DNA of 64,000 nt from Nymphaea colorata (Eukaryota; Streptophyta; Magnoliopsida; Nymphaeales; Nymphaeaceae), in NCBI RefSeq assembly GCF_008831285.2, contig NC_045141.1, positions 10,216,106-10,280,105 on the forward strand, written 5' to 3'. Under the pieces are notes generated by a model. The model did not search any database. It saw nothing but the letters and a program-made list of their open reading frames with translations, and was not told the DNA's origin. Below are positions 11,936-21,764 of this stretch, in pieces. The stretch's first letter is position 1. Each line of letters begins with the position of its first letter. The position numbers were made by a program, and so were the translations under genes.

Positions 11936-12274
11936 AATTGACACGCGCAACTTTGAATGACATGTACGCTGACCTTGACTTTGAAATTGGCTCGTGACGT
12001 GATTCTGGGGGCTTTGCTAATAATTTTTTTTAGCCCATCCGAGTTTAGTGATCTGACCATTGACAAAGGTGTGAAAGGTCTCTCTAACAATAGCAACAGA
12101 GCATGATCAAGTGGCTCTAACCAAGCAAGGCTGGTTCAGACCAATTACTTGATTTTGTGCACAGAAGGCTGAAGTTGAGGGTTTAAAACAATTGGTGCAA
12201 GAAGCAGAAATCCAACAATTTCGCACGGTGGTCAAATGTACAGTTCATTAAGTACCTCAGTTGTTTCTGTGGCT

Positions 12275-12306
<32 letters not shown>

Positions 12307-12870
12307 ACAGTAGAATTCAACCCCACTAGCAATCGCCTTGCCGACAGAAGGACAGCAAGTTGTAGAAATTGAAGGAAAAGAAGAGGGAAAAGCTTCATGG
12401 AAACTCTCTTGATAAGCTTGTGAAGGGTGTGGAATAGTTGGGTCAGATGCTGCTGATTTTGGTCAAGAAGTTTACCTGGATAAAATTTAAGTGTTTTTTT
12501 GTTTTTTGACGAAAATAAAGTGAAAATAAAGTTCATGCAATGCACTGCATCGTTTGCCAATTATATATTGTGGTTCATATCGCTGTCTACAAAGTCGATT
12601 TTTTTCTTTTCATTTTTGTGCACTTGTGTGCGGCTGAACGTACCTTCTTTAGATGCATCATTTTTTTTTCTCTTAAAACCCCAATCGAGAAATCAAGAAC
12701 AAATTGATAGTGGCTTATTTTTTTTATCCAGATGGTGATTAGTTTTTTTAAATAAATTATTTAATTTAACTTTTTAATGATGTCTCAGCATTAATTATTT
12801 TTCTCACTTTAAATCATTAAAAAATCAAAAGCCAATATTTTAAAACACGGTGTTATAGGAGAAATTGTGT
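11936..12870. other. Intergenic sequence with short SSRs
   Basis: AT-rich, with a TA/AT microsatellite near 12276-12306. A 125-codon minus-strand open frame (12183-12560) overlaps that microsatellite and has no recognisable domain, so I do not call it a gene. Confidence 0.5.
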
Positions 12871-12894
12871 GTGTGCGTATATATATATATATAC

Positions 12895-14159
12895 AGATAG
12901 ATGGAGGCAATTTTATTACAGTCAAATATTGTCAGGTCAAGTATGTTCTTTTCTGTTAATTTCATTACTGTCAAGCCAAGCTGCACCAAACATGGGCTTG
13001 GATCTTGATGGCTGGGCCGAGCCTGGCTTGAAACTTGATGGCTGGACCGAGCCCAGGTTATGCATTCACATGCTGTTATTGAATTTTTGCCATAGTGTGA
13101 CCAGGTGACCCAGCAGGGCTTGCTTACTTATAAAACAACCGATGCCAAAATCCTGATATGGACATCTTGGTGTGATTTCTTCGAATCTTACACTTTGCAA
13201 ATGACTTAAAAATTCATTGCTTTTATATATCCACCTGAACTAAAAAAAGAAACACACACACACACCATAAAGTGCATGAATTATAAATTATTTGACTATA
13301 AGCAGTTTCCATACATTTTTTCAAACATCTCATATAATTTTGAAGAAATGTGTACAACGCTAGCTAGTGCATCTTCTTAAGAGTTAAGGATGTAAGCGCA
13401 TTTTCAGATTGTGGGTATGTGTTTTAAATTTGTGAAGATGATTAAATGCATATTAATGTCCTAAACATGAAAAACCAAAACTTTGAAAGTCGCTCAAACA
13501 ATGTACCTTTGTATACTAATCCCCAACTTGGGATTTTTCCGTATCAGCTAATTGATCGGGGCCTTTGTGCATCAATTGATGTATATGGGACAAAAAAATA
13601 TTTAAAATTGTTTTTTAAAATTTTCTTAAAGGAAAAAGGTAATTTTGTATCTGTACCGATTCAGGCCAAGGACATTGCCTTCTATTTGACCCAAACAGCA
13701 AGCATGTATCATTTGTAGATGGTGCCATACCTACCGATATTCACATAATTGATATTTCTTTTAGAATCTTTTTTTTTTGTTTTAAAAATTTTAGCTTTTA
13801 TTTATTTGATTTTGTGAGACAAACACTTCATTAACATCACAAGATTTGGTGCAATCTTTTTCAAAAAAAATTCAAATAAATCTGGATATTGGGTTTAATC
13901 AAATGAAAATTAATCACTGGTATGCATTGGAGAACCCCTTACATATTACAACATTAGAAAGGGTGGGGCGTAAATAAAAATCTGTTCATCAAAGAGAGGC
14001 TGGTTGATCAAGCATGATTGAATATCATTGTGTGCATGCTTTATTAGAGAACAATATTTACCAAGATTAGCATTAGGTGGAGGCTCAGCAATAGAATAGG
14101 AGGTGATCATCTGTGCTGGCTAGCTTCGAGGTTTAAATATGGATCTGAGAGATTTGGAT

Positions 14160-14220
<61 letters not shown>

Positions 14221-14582
14221 ATAGCTAGGTAGCTACATGTGGATGGAAATTTAAATGGCAGTTGGATCGGCACAAATTAATCACTGCATAATTCCAGGCT
14301 AAGCCAGATGGTTACAAACCACACCAAAACTAAATCCTGTCACGTATATATGCTGAAAATAGCTGCAATCTATTGACTTTTACACATTTATTCTACTTTT
14401 GGATATGGAAAAGGTGACATAAAACAATTACATGACCCAAATCAAACAAGGGAGGGGGGAGGACATGCCGACAAAATGCAAAAGATGTATGTTTATCCAA
14501 AACCATACCCAATTTTAAAGCCACACACATTTCAGACAATTTAAAATGAATAGACAAGGTTCAGTAACATCATATAGCAACA
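12895..14582. repeat. Downstream flank of NLR-2, duplicated with the NLR-3 flank
   Basis: No gene is seen. Bases 12905-13050 match the pieces at 50390-50425, 53614-53665 and 56518-56550 of the NLR-3 flank. Bases 13105-13740 match about 57805-58320 (shared GACCCAG, CTTATAAAAC, CCGATGCCAAAA and GGTGTGATTTCTT segments). This flank is the unoccupied version of the sites later hit by the two solo LTRs near NLR-3. Confidence 0.8.
14161..14216. repeat. (AT)n microsatellite
   Basis: An uninterrupted alternating TA tract of about 55 bp in the NLR-2 downstream flank. Confidence 0.97.
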
Positions 14583-15550
14583 CTAATCATCTTCTTCATA
14601 TAGGCTTTCTCCAAGATGGTCTCTCAACTCCTGCGGCAGATCGAGTGCTGGACATGAGCGAATGATCAAGAATGTAAGCTTCGAGAGGCAGGTGATCTGC
14701 TGTTGTGCATTGAAGGGACATGTTGTTTCATTTTGTTGGGGAGTAATATTATTCACGTCCACCAGAGACTTCAGATTGGAGAAGCAAAAAAGCCCTAGAA
14801 ATTTCAGTTTTAGGAGGCATTGCCAGTGGCCTCCCAAGCTGATCTCCTCAGTGAAAAGCTAATCTCCTCAGTGAAACCATGCAGGCCTAATGACTCTAGT
14901 TGGGAGAGACCCCACACCCACTCAGGCACCCTTCCCCATTTGACCTCATCAACATTAGTGTCTATCAAAGCTGTAATGTTCATGACAGACAATGACAAGC
15001 CCTTTAAAGCAGGCATGTTAGCGAGATCGAGTGCAGGACATCTGCAAATCCACAGCATTTGAAGCCTGGTGAGGCAGGCGATCTGTTGCTGTGCATCGGT
15101 GGGACATGTTTCCTTTTGTGGGGGAGTAATATTATTCACGTCCACCAGAGACTTCAGATTGGGGAAGTCTTCAAGGAGTAGGCCTTCCAGTTTCGGGAGG
15201 CATTGCCAGTGGCCTCCCAAGCTGATGTCGTCAGTGAAACCATGTAGATGCAAGTCCTCCAATTGGGAGAGACCCCACACCCACTGAGGCACGGTTCCCC
15301 ATTTGACCTCAACAACATTTGTGTCTGTCAGATACAGAGTATTGAGGGAGGGTAGAAATGTCAATACCTGTGGTGGCAATGGGGATGGCAATTTCAATCC
15401 AACCTTACCTCAATGAGGTTAGGTAGTTGCTCAAGCAATTTCAATCCCAATCTTGCACTTGGGCAATTCAACACTTTCAGCTTTTGGAGTTGAGTCGCTT
15501 GACCCTCATGCCCCGCCAGCTTCAATAAAGCATAAATCAAGCCTTCTGTT
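14583..15550 (-). pseudogene. NLR-2, 3' part: LRR C-terminus downstream of the copia insertion
   Basis: These are the C-terminal leucine-rich repeats of NLR-2, continuing the part that ends at 21769. The junction sequence is the same as in NLR-1 and NLR-3 (GCCTTCTGTCTG). The reading frame is broken several times, with open pieces at 14810-15397 and 14583-14837; the latter ends in an acidic tail, SLYEEDD, at the natural stop. A segment of about 386 bp is present twice in tandem (offset from about 14685 to 15071), each copy with the GGHWQCLPKL and KSLVDVNNITP stretches; NLR-3 has it once. The left copy also carries a private tandem duplication of about 21 bp at 14841-14875. Confidence 0.9.
15546..15550. 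other. Target-site duplication of the copia element, left copy
   Basis: CTGTT here and CTGTC at 21765-21769 flank the element. NLR-1 and NLR-3 carry the unoccupied CTTCTGTCTG site, so CTGTC is the original and this copy has one C-to-T change. Confidence 0.9.
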
Positions 15551-16011
15551 TGTAAGGATCAATTGGTGGGCTGACATATGTTAATGAGAAAAGTTAGACA
15601 TTATGGCTGCGTTAATGTAAATATCCAATTAAGTGATTGCATTTTGGGATATTACGTCATTTTATATGGTGTGTGGTATTTTATAATGTATAGATACATA
15701 TACGCAATTATAGACTCTTTGATGGGTTGAATCCGTAATTGCTCTTGATATAAAAGGATAGTGGTCCCTAGGGTCATGCAACGGTTGCTTGAAACATTGG
15801 TTTCTAGGGTTGTGTCTTCCCCATCTGAGAGAGACTGCACATGCGCTGCACAGACCCTGGAAGATCCTACCACGATCTACCGTCTGTGCTGTTCAGATGG
15901 ATTCAGGTACGCTTCTTCTACAGTTAAGGTTTTGATTCAATGATTTAGCGTGAACCTGATCCTGTTTAGGGCATATTCGTTTTGTGTATGCATGAGGGAA
16001 ATCTCTCATCA
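15551..16011 (+). repeat. 5' LTR of the copia element
   Basis: It starts TGTAAGGATC and ends CTCTCATCA. A TATAAAA box lies at 15749-15755. It aligns without gaps with 21304-21764; most differences are transitions, as expected from methylated-cytosine decay. Confidence 0.95.
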
Positions 16012-16013
16012 AT

Positions 16014-16025
16014 TGGTATCAGAGC
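16014..16025 (+). promoter_or_regulatory. Primer-binding site, initiator tRNA-Met type
   Basis: TGGTATCAGAGC, complementary to the 3' end of plant initiator tRNA-Met, lies two bases after the 5' LTR. Confidence 0.93.
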
Positions 16026-16149
16026 CCTCTGTTCATTGTTGAATCATTGATTTTTTGGGTTAACTGTTGTTGTATCTGCACAATTTTGGATGAATTTGTG
16101 CTTTTACTCGGGCCGCACCCTTTCCCATTATCTATTGCATCTCCCTCTA

Positions 16150-16745
16150 CCCCTCATACTGTTTCTTGGATTGTTGAGGAAACCGTGGAAGCCACCGTCG
16201 GTGAGACAGTGAGGCAGCAAGGTTTGGGTGATAGTCGATTCACGGGGAGACGACTCACCGTTTGGGCGACGTCCGGCCGTCGTGAGGCGACCCACCGGCA
16301 CCCACCATGAGGTGAGCAGAGACGGCAGCGTGGGCGATGGAAGCCGACAGGCTTTTGTTGCAGCCACAAAAGAGGAGAGGAAGGGAGGGGGATGGCCGGT
16401 TTCTGGCCGTCTTGTTGGGGTCGGTCGACCGTTAGGCGACGGCCGACCTCTGGCCGTCCTGGCGCGGTCGCGCACGTTGTTCGGTGGCCTATTGGTGCCT
16501 TCCTTGCCGCCGTTGCAGCCGTCCAAAGGAGAAAAGGGGCAGATTTGGGCATGGGAAGAGAAGGCCGGTTTCTGGCCATTTTGGCGGTCGACGGTCGCTG
16601 GTAGGCAACGGCTGCCTTCTGGCCGTCCTGGCGCGACCCGCCAGCGGCTACCCACGCTGTTGGGTGGCCTGCCGAAGGCATTCCACCATTAGGCAGGCGA
16701 GCGGTGGACTGCTGCCTGCGAACCGCCCATGGCAGGCTCATAAAA
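16150..16745. repeat. GC-rich leader segment of the copia element with internal repeats
   Basis: About 600 bp of strongly GC-rich, CpG-rich sequence stands out against AT-rich neighbours. It is built of diverged repeats: TCTGGCCGTCCTGGCGCG occurs near 16450 and 16617, and related GGCGACG(T/G)CC modules occur near 16263 and 16435. Long overlapping open frames on both strands (up to 195 codons) follow from the base composition; none has a recognisable domain and I do not call them genes. Confidence 0.75.
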
Positions 16746-16792
16746 AAAATTCTTTTTGTTGCCCGCGCTGCTCGCGTTTAAGAATTTTTGGA

Positions 16793-17115
16793 GCCGGGTC
16801 GGGTCATGTCAGGCCCGACCTGTATCCATACAGTTCCTTCGATTTCGAGTCGATTCCTATCGGACCCAACCCATATCCATCCGGTTTAAATTCTTGTAGT
16901 AAGCATTTCAGATCCAGGTCGGGTTAGGTCGGACCTGACCCACATCCATACGGTTTAAATTTTGAAAATACGGTTCATTCGAATCCAGGTCGGGTCACAT
17001 CAGACCCGACCCGTATCCATAAGGTTTAAATTTTGAAAATACGGTTCTTTCTTATTCGGATCAGGTCATGTCGAACTCGGCCCGTATCCATATAGTTTAA
17101 ACTTTATAAAACGGT
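16793..17115. repeat. Degenerate 60-100 bp tandem repeats in the copia leader
   Basis: About four to five units combine (A/T)CGGGTC, (A)GACC(C/T)GACCC, TATCCATA and GGTTTAAA, followed in later units by TTTTGAAAATACGGTTC. Recognisable unit starts lie near 16796, 16917, 16987 and 17056. Confidence 0.75.
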
Positions 17116-17254
17116 TCTTTTTTAAACTGATTCTGAAGAGAATCGAACCCGTTCATTTGGTTTAAGACCGATTCGACTTGATTCAGAACCGTTCACACCT
17201 TTATGAAAGGATTCAGTTCAAATTTGAAACGGGTCTTACCAATTCGGACCCTTT

Positions 17255-17500
17255 ACAGACTAGTTGAGTTGATTTTCAAACCGGTTTAGTTGTTTTTCAA
17301 ATCGGTTTAGTTGATTTTCAGACCGGATCAGTTGTATTTCAGACCGGTTCAGTTGATTTTCAGACCAGTTCAGTTGTTCTTAAGACTGGTTCATTCAGTT
17401 TTGGAACCAATTTTAACCTTTTTTTAACCAGTTCAGTGGGTTTCAGAACCGATTCGGTCCATTTTTAACCGGTTCGTCCAATTTTTAAACTGGTTCAGCC
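17255..17500. repeat. About 20-bp tandem repeats, GACCGGTTCAGTTGATTTTCA type
   Basis: Around ten diverged copies of a unit close to GACCGGTTCAGTTGATTTTC follow one another. They occupy space where a gag gene is expected in a copia element. Confidence 0.8.
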
Positions 17501-18284
17501 CTATTTAGGGTGATGTGGTTGCTTTAGTTGTGGTTTAGGAACGATACGGGCCATTTTAAGGCCAATTCAGTGGTTGTTCACCTACTTAAGCACAATTATG
17601 GTACCGGTTTATAAAATTTTGTACTCTTTTGGGCTTATTTCATTGAATCATTTGGTTTTTGATTCAATGTAAGGCAATTTTGTATGTGAATTTTAATATA
17701 TGTATCATGTTTTGCATATTATTAAAATTGTGGGTGTACCATAGATGAATATTTGGACAATGAATTTGATCATTGGCTATGTCTATTGTTCGAAATGAGT
17801 AAATTTGTACTTTATGTCGCCAAAGTGACCTTTGTTGTACGAATTTGTCTGTTTTAAACATTACATGATAGTATACTTAATCCATGCAGACAATGATCAA
17901 CCCAAAGGAGGATTGTTGCTTGGTCAGGTTTAAGTATACAGGGCAATGAATATGTGATAATTTTCAGGTTTTCATATAAATAGTGAGTCAATTCAAAGAT
18001 ATGCTCCTTATTTGGCAGGGCGAATTATCTATATTCATTATCGACCAAGAATACAACTTGCAGTTAATATTTCAATCCAAAGATTGGATATTAATGTTGC
18101 ACCGGTGCCTTGTGATGGGATTTAGGCCATTGTATTTAAATTCATTTATATCTGTTGTTTCATCTATGTACATGTATTGATTATGAGCATGTTTGGTATT
18201 TTTGTTTCTTGTATAGTGAGTTCTGCTTCCATGATATCTGCAAATTTGAGTACTATTCATGAGTTAAATGGTTCATATTTTAAA

Positions 18285-18440
18285 AGTAAGAAAAGAAAGA
18301 CTGTTAAGGAAGTTGCAGTTGACCATTCATCCATTAAGAAACAAAAAAAGTATAAGGCATATCAGGCTACTTTTTTTGCAAGGGTGAAGGTCATATGAAG
18401 AAGGATTGTACCAAGTATCACGCATGGCGTGAAAAAAAAG
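18285..18440 (+). pseudogene. Copia gag remnant: zinc knuckle
   Basis: Near 18367-18425 a frame reads YFFCKGEGHMKKDC, the CCHC zinc knuckle that binds RNA in Gag, with the first Cys replaced by Tyr (TAC for TGC). A lysine-rich stretch precedes it (SKKRKTVKE...KKQKK). Upstream, from about 16750 to 18240, no other gag is recognisable. Confidence 0.7.
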
Positions 18441-18479
18441 TTACGCTTCTCACTTTGGTTTGTTCTGAAGTTAATTTAA

Positions 18480-19075
18480 CTTCAGTACCCAAAAACACTT
18501 GGTAGGTAGATTCGGATGCTACTACTCAGATAAGTGTTTGTATGCAATGTTGCCTAAATTGTTGAAGGCCAAATGATGATGAAAGATTCATCTATGTGGG
18601 TGATGGCAAGAAGGCGAAGGTTGAATCCATAGCAGATTTTCGGTTATTGTTAAAGATTGGTTGTTATTTGAATTTAACAGAAACTTATGTAGTACCATCT
18701 TTTAGGTGTAATTTGGTTTCTGTTTCCTTACTAAATAAATTTGGTTATTATTGTTCATTTGAAAACAGTAAATTTAAGTTGTATCTGCACTCAAATTTGA
18801 TTGCTATTAGTTCTTTGTCTGGTAGCGATAACCTTTATTTCCTTGATACGGTTGCTTCATATCATGAAACTTTGCATGTGACGTCTTATGGTACTAAAAG
18901 AAAATTAGCCAATGAGAATTCTGCTATGTTGTGGCGTAGGCGCTTAGGACCTATTTCTGAAAAGAGGATAAAAAGGCTTATGTCGAATGGAATTCTTGAA
19001 TCCCTTGATTTTGCAGACTTTAATGTTTGCATTGAATTTATAAAGGAAAAGCGAACAAACATTAACGGGTTATAA
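18480..19075 (+). pseudogene. Copia protease remnant and GAG-pre-integrase domain
   Basis: Around 18500-18540 a frame reads NTW*VDSDATTQIS, a decayed form of the copia protease active site (normally D-S-G-A). From 18596 a 159-codon open stretch contains VPSFRCNLVSVSLLNKFGY and later MLWRRRLGPISEKRIKRL, the pre-integrase region that normally carries the HHCC zinc finger; the His-Leu-Gly of the zinc finger is altered to RRRLG. The catalytic D,D,E integrase core that should follow is missing: the sequence jumps near 19075-19110 to the C-terminal linker. Confidence 0.85.
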
Positions 19076-19109
19076 GTTTTATAATCTAACTAGTAAGTAT
19101 GTCTTTGAA

Positions 19110-20160
19110 ATGGGAAATGTCCATTTCTTTGAGGATATTGAGTTTGGGGAGGTGATCAGGTTAGAAGCATTGCCTTTGAAGAGAGACATGAGTCTACTCA
19201 TACAGATATTGAAAGCAATAGTCAGGTCTTTATTTCTGCCATTGTTCCATCAACATATTCAGAAGAAGGCAATGATGACCATCTCCCTATTCAAACCACT
19301 GAAGAACAAACTAACCTCAAGATAATGAAGTAGAGGTGCCATTGAGGAGATCCACTAGAGAGAGGAGAAGTACAATTTCAAATGATTTTGTCTACCTCCA
19401 AGAACATGATGTTGATATGGGCTTAATGGAGGATGATCCTATTAACCTCCAGCAAGCGATAAATAGTTCTGAATCTCATAAGTGTATAGATGCCTTGAAT
19501 GAGGAAATAAAGTCCATGATGGATAATGACGTATGGGACGTTGTTCCCTTGCTTGAAGGTGTGAAACCCATTGGTTGTAAATGGATATTTTAAACCAGGA
19601 GGGTTTCATTAGGAAACATCAAGAGGTATAAGGTACATCTTGTTGCAAAGGGCTTTACTCAAAAGGAAGACATTGATTATATAGAGACTTTCTCTCCAGT
19701 TTCGTCGAAAGGCTCTTTCAGGACCATAATGGTACTTCTAGCTCATTTTGACTTAGATCTGCATCAGATGGATGTAAAAACAACATTTCTAAATGAAGAC
19801 ACTGATAAAACGATATATATGGTGCAACCAGAAAACTTTGTTTCAAGGGATGCAAAAAAAATGGTCTGCAAACTCAAGAAATCCATCTATGGGCTAAAGC
19901 AAGCTTCCTGTCAGTAGTATTACAAATTTCATCAAGTTATAGTTTCATTTGGTTTCAAGACTAATATAATTGATGAATGTGTAAACCAAAAGTTCGGTTG
20001 AGGTAAATTTATCATTCTGGTCTTATATGTTGATGATATATTGCTGGCAAATAATGATGTGGGTATATTGCATGAAACTAAGAAATTTTTGTCAACAAAA
20101 TTTGACATGAAAGATCTTGGTGAATCATCTTCTGTGCTGGGGATCTAGATATTCGAGATC
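19110..20160 (+). pseudogene. Copia integrase C-terminal tail and reverse transcriptase, broken
   Basis: The integrase tail ends in the PLRRSTRERR motif at 19336. Reverse transcriptase follows: DVWDVVPLLEGVKPIGCKWIF (ending 19593 in a stop), then HQMDVKTTFLNEDTDKTIYM, KKSIYGLKQAS and the catalytic LYVDDILLA near 20023-20049. Stops interrupt at about 19591, 19915, 20000 and 20145. In an active element this enzyme copies the RNA into DNA; here it cannot be made. Confidence 0.92.
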
Positions 20161-20289
20161 GTTCTCGGGGTATTCTTGGATTATCACAAAATGCCTACAT
20201 TGATAAGGTGCTTCAGCGATACGACATGAAAGATTACAAACCAGGAGATACTCTAGTTGCTAGATGCGATAAGTTTAGTCTCAAATAGT

Positions 20290-20900
20290 GCCCTAAAAGT
20301 GAACTCGAATCTAAAGAAATGGAAAAGATTTCCTATTCATTTGTTGTGGGAAGCCTTATGTATGCTCAGGTTTGTACTCGTTCGGATATTGCATTTATCG
20401 TTGGAATGTTAGGCAGATACTTAAGTAATCCTGGTATGGATCATTGGAAAGCAACTAAAAGAGTATTGAGGTACTTACAAAGAACAAAAGATTTTATGCT
20501 CACATACAAGAAGTCAGACCAATTGGAGATCATTAGGTATTCAGATTCTGACTTTGCTGGGTGCCAAGACAGTAGCATAGCATGTTACGAGGCATCTAAT
20601 CATGCTTTGTGGTTGCAGAATTTTGTCATGGGGTTGCACATTATAAATGGTGTAGAAATACCACTAAGGTTATTATGTGACAATAATTCAGCAGTCATGT
20701 ACTCTAATAACAGCCGCAGTTTGTCAAAGTCGAAGCACATCGACATTAAGTTTTTTGGCTGTTAAAGAGATGATACAGAATGGTCAGGTGTCTTTAGAGC
20801 ATATTGGGACAAACTCTATGATTGCGCATTAGCTTACTAAGGGTTTAACTCCTAAGGTCTTTCACAAACATGTTGTTCGTATGAGGGTTTTACCTTTGGA
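20290..20900 (+). pseudogene. Copia RNase H region
   Basis: A 148-codon open stretch (20319-20765) contains [49 protein letters not shown] and LLCDNNSAV with [10 protein letters not shown], all standard copia RNase H landmarks. A segment around the SRRSTSGY/EAEY region is missing ([14 protein letters not shown]), and a frameshift follows at the HIDIKFF end. Confidence 0.9.
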
Positions 20901-21290
20901 TGATGTGCTGGTTTAGTGGGAATTTGTATTTTGTTTTCTCTTATGTATAGACACATATTCAGTTTCCTCTAGAATATAGTTTAAAGGTCTTTGGTTCCAT
21001 TCTGTGTTTATGTTTTTGATCTCCATAAGGTTTAAAAATAGGACCACTTGAGAATAGACATGTTGTAATCACATTACATGTAATTCTCATGCTATATATC
21101 CATATTAGATCTATATCATTGATTATGTTAACATTTGTGATCATTGAATGTTTAGTTAATTTTAATATGGCGAAAGCAGCTTTGGTTCTGTGTTGATGTG
21201 ATCATGGACAAGATTGGTGAAAATGACGTTTAGCAGTTATGAGCTCCTAAGGTTTTATGTAATGTCTGAATGTATAAAGACAAATTTGGC

Positions 21291-21303
21291 CCAAGTGAAA
21301 GAT
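21291..21303 (+). promoter_or_regulatory. Copia polypurine tract
   Basis: CCAAGTGAAAGAT lies directly before the 3' LTR and resembles the CAAGTGGGAGAT tract common in plant copia elements. This is the expected plus-strand primer site. Confidence 0.75.
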
Positions 21304-21764
21304 TGTAAGGATCATTTGGTGGGCCGACATATGTCAATGAGGAATTTCAGACATTATAGCTGTCTTAATGTAAATATCTACTTAAGTGATTGTGTTTTGA
21401 AATATTACCTCATTTTATATGGTATGGGGTATTTTATAATGTATAGATACCTGTACACAATTACAAACCCTTTGATAAGTTGAATCGGTAATTAATCTTG
21501 ATATAAAACGGTAGTGGTCCCTGGGGTCATGCTACAGTTGCTTGAAACATTAATTTCTAGGGTTGTCTCTTTCCCATTTGAGAGAGACCGCACATGTGCC
21601 ACACAGATCCTGTAAGATCCTACTACGATCTACCGTTCGTGTTATTCAGATGGATTCAGGTACACTTCTTCTACAGTTAAGGTTTTGATTCAATGATTTA
21701 GCATGAACATGATCCTGTTTAGGGCATATTCGTTTTGTACATGCATGAGGGAAATCTCCCAGCA
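21304..21764 (+). repeat. 3' LTR of the copia element
   Basis: Starts TGTAAGGATC, ends CTCCCAGCA, and is followed by the target duplication CTGTC (21765-21769). It has the same length as the 5' LTR. Confidence 0.95.

Larger units (their letters stand above)
15551..21764 (+). mobile_element. Degenerate Ty1/copia LTR retrotransposon inserted in NLR-2
   Basis: The 6.2-kb element has two LTRs of 461 bp, a tRNA-Met type primer-binding site, and domain order protease, GAG-pre-integrase, integrase tail, reverse transcriptase, RNase H, which is the copia order. A 5-bp target duplication flanks it, and it lies antisense to the interrupted LRR gene. Gag is almost unrecognisable, the integrase core is missing and the pol frame is full of stops, so it cannot move by itself. 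By hand count the LTRs differ at about 58 of 461 positions without indels, about 87% identity, which indicates an old insertion. Confidence 0.95.

Noticed and set aside
12183-12560. 125-codon minus-strand frame
   Set aside because: It includes a TA microsatellite and shows no domain or paralogue.
16128-16741. Long overlapping open frames (154-195 codons) on both strands
   Set aside because: They lie in GC-rich repeated leader sequence of the copia element; stop codons are rare there for reasons of base composition, and neither strand shows a domain.
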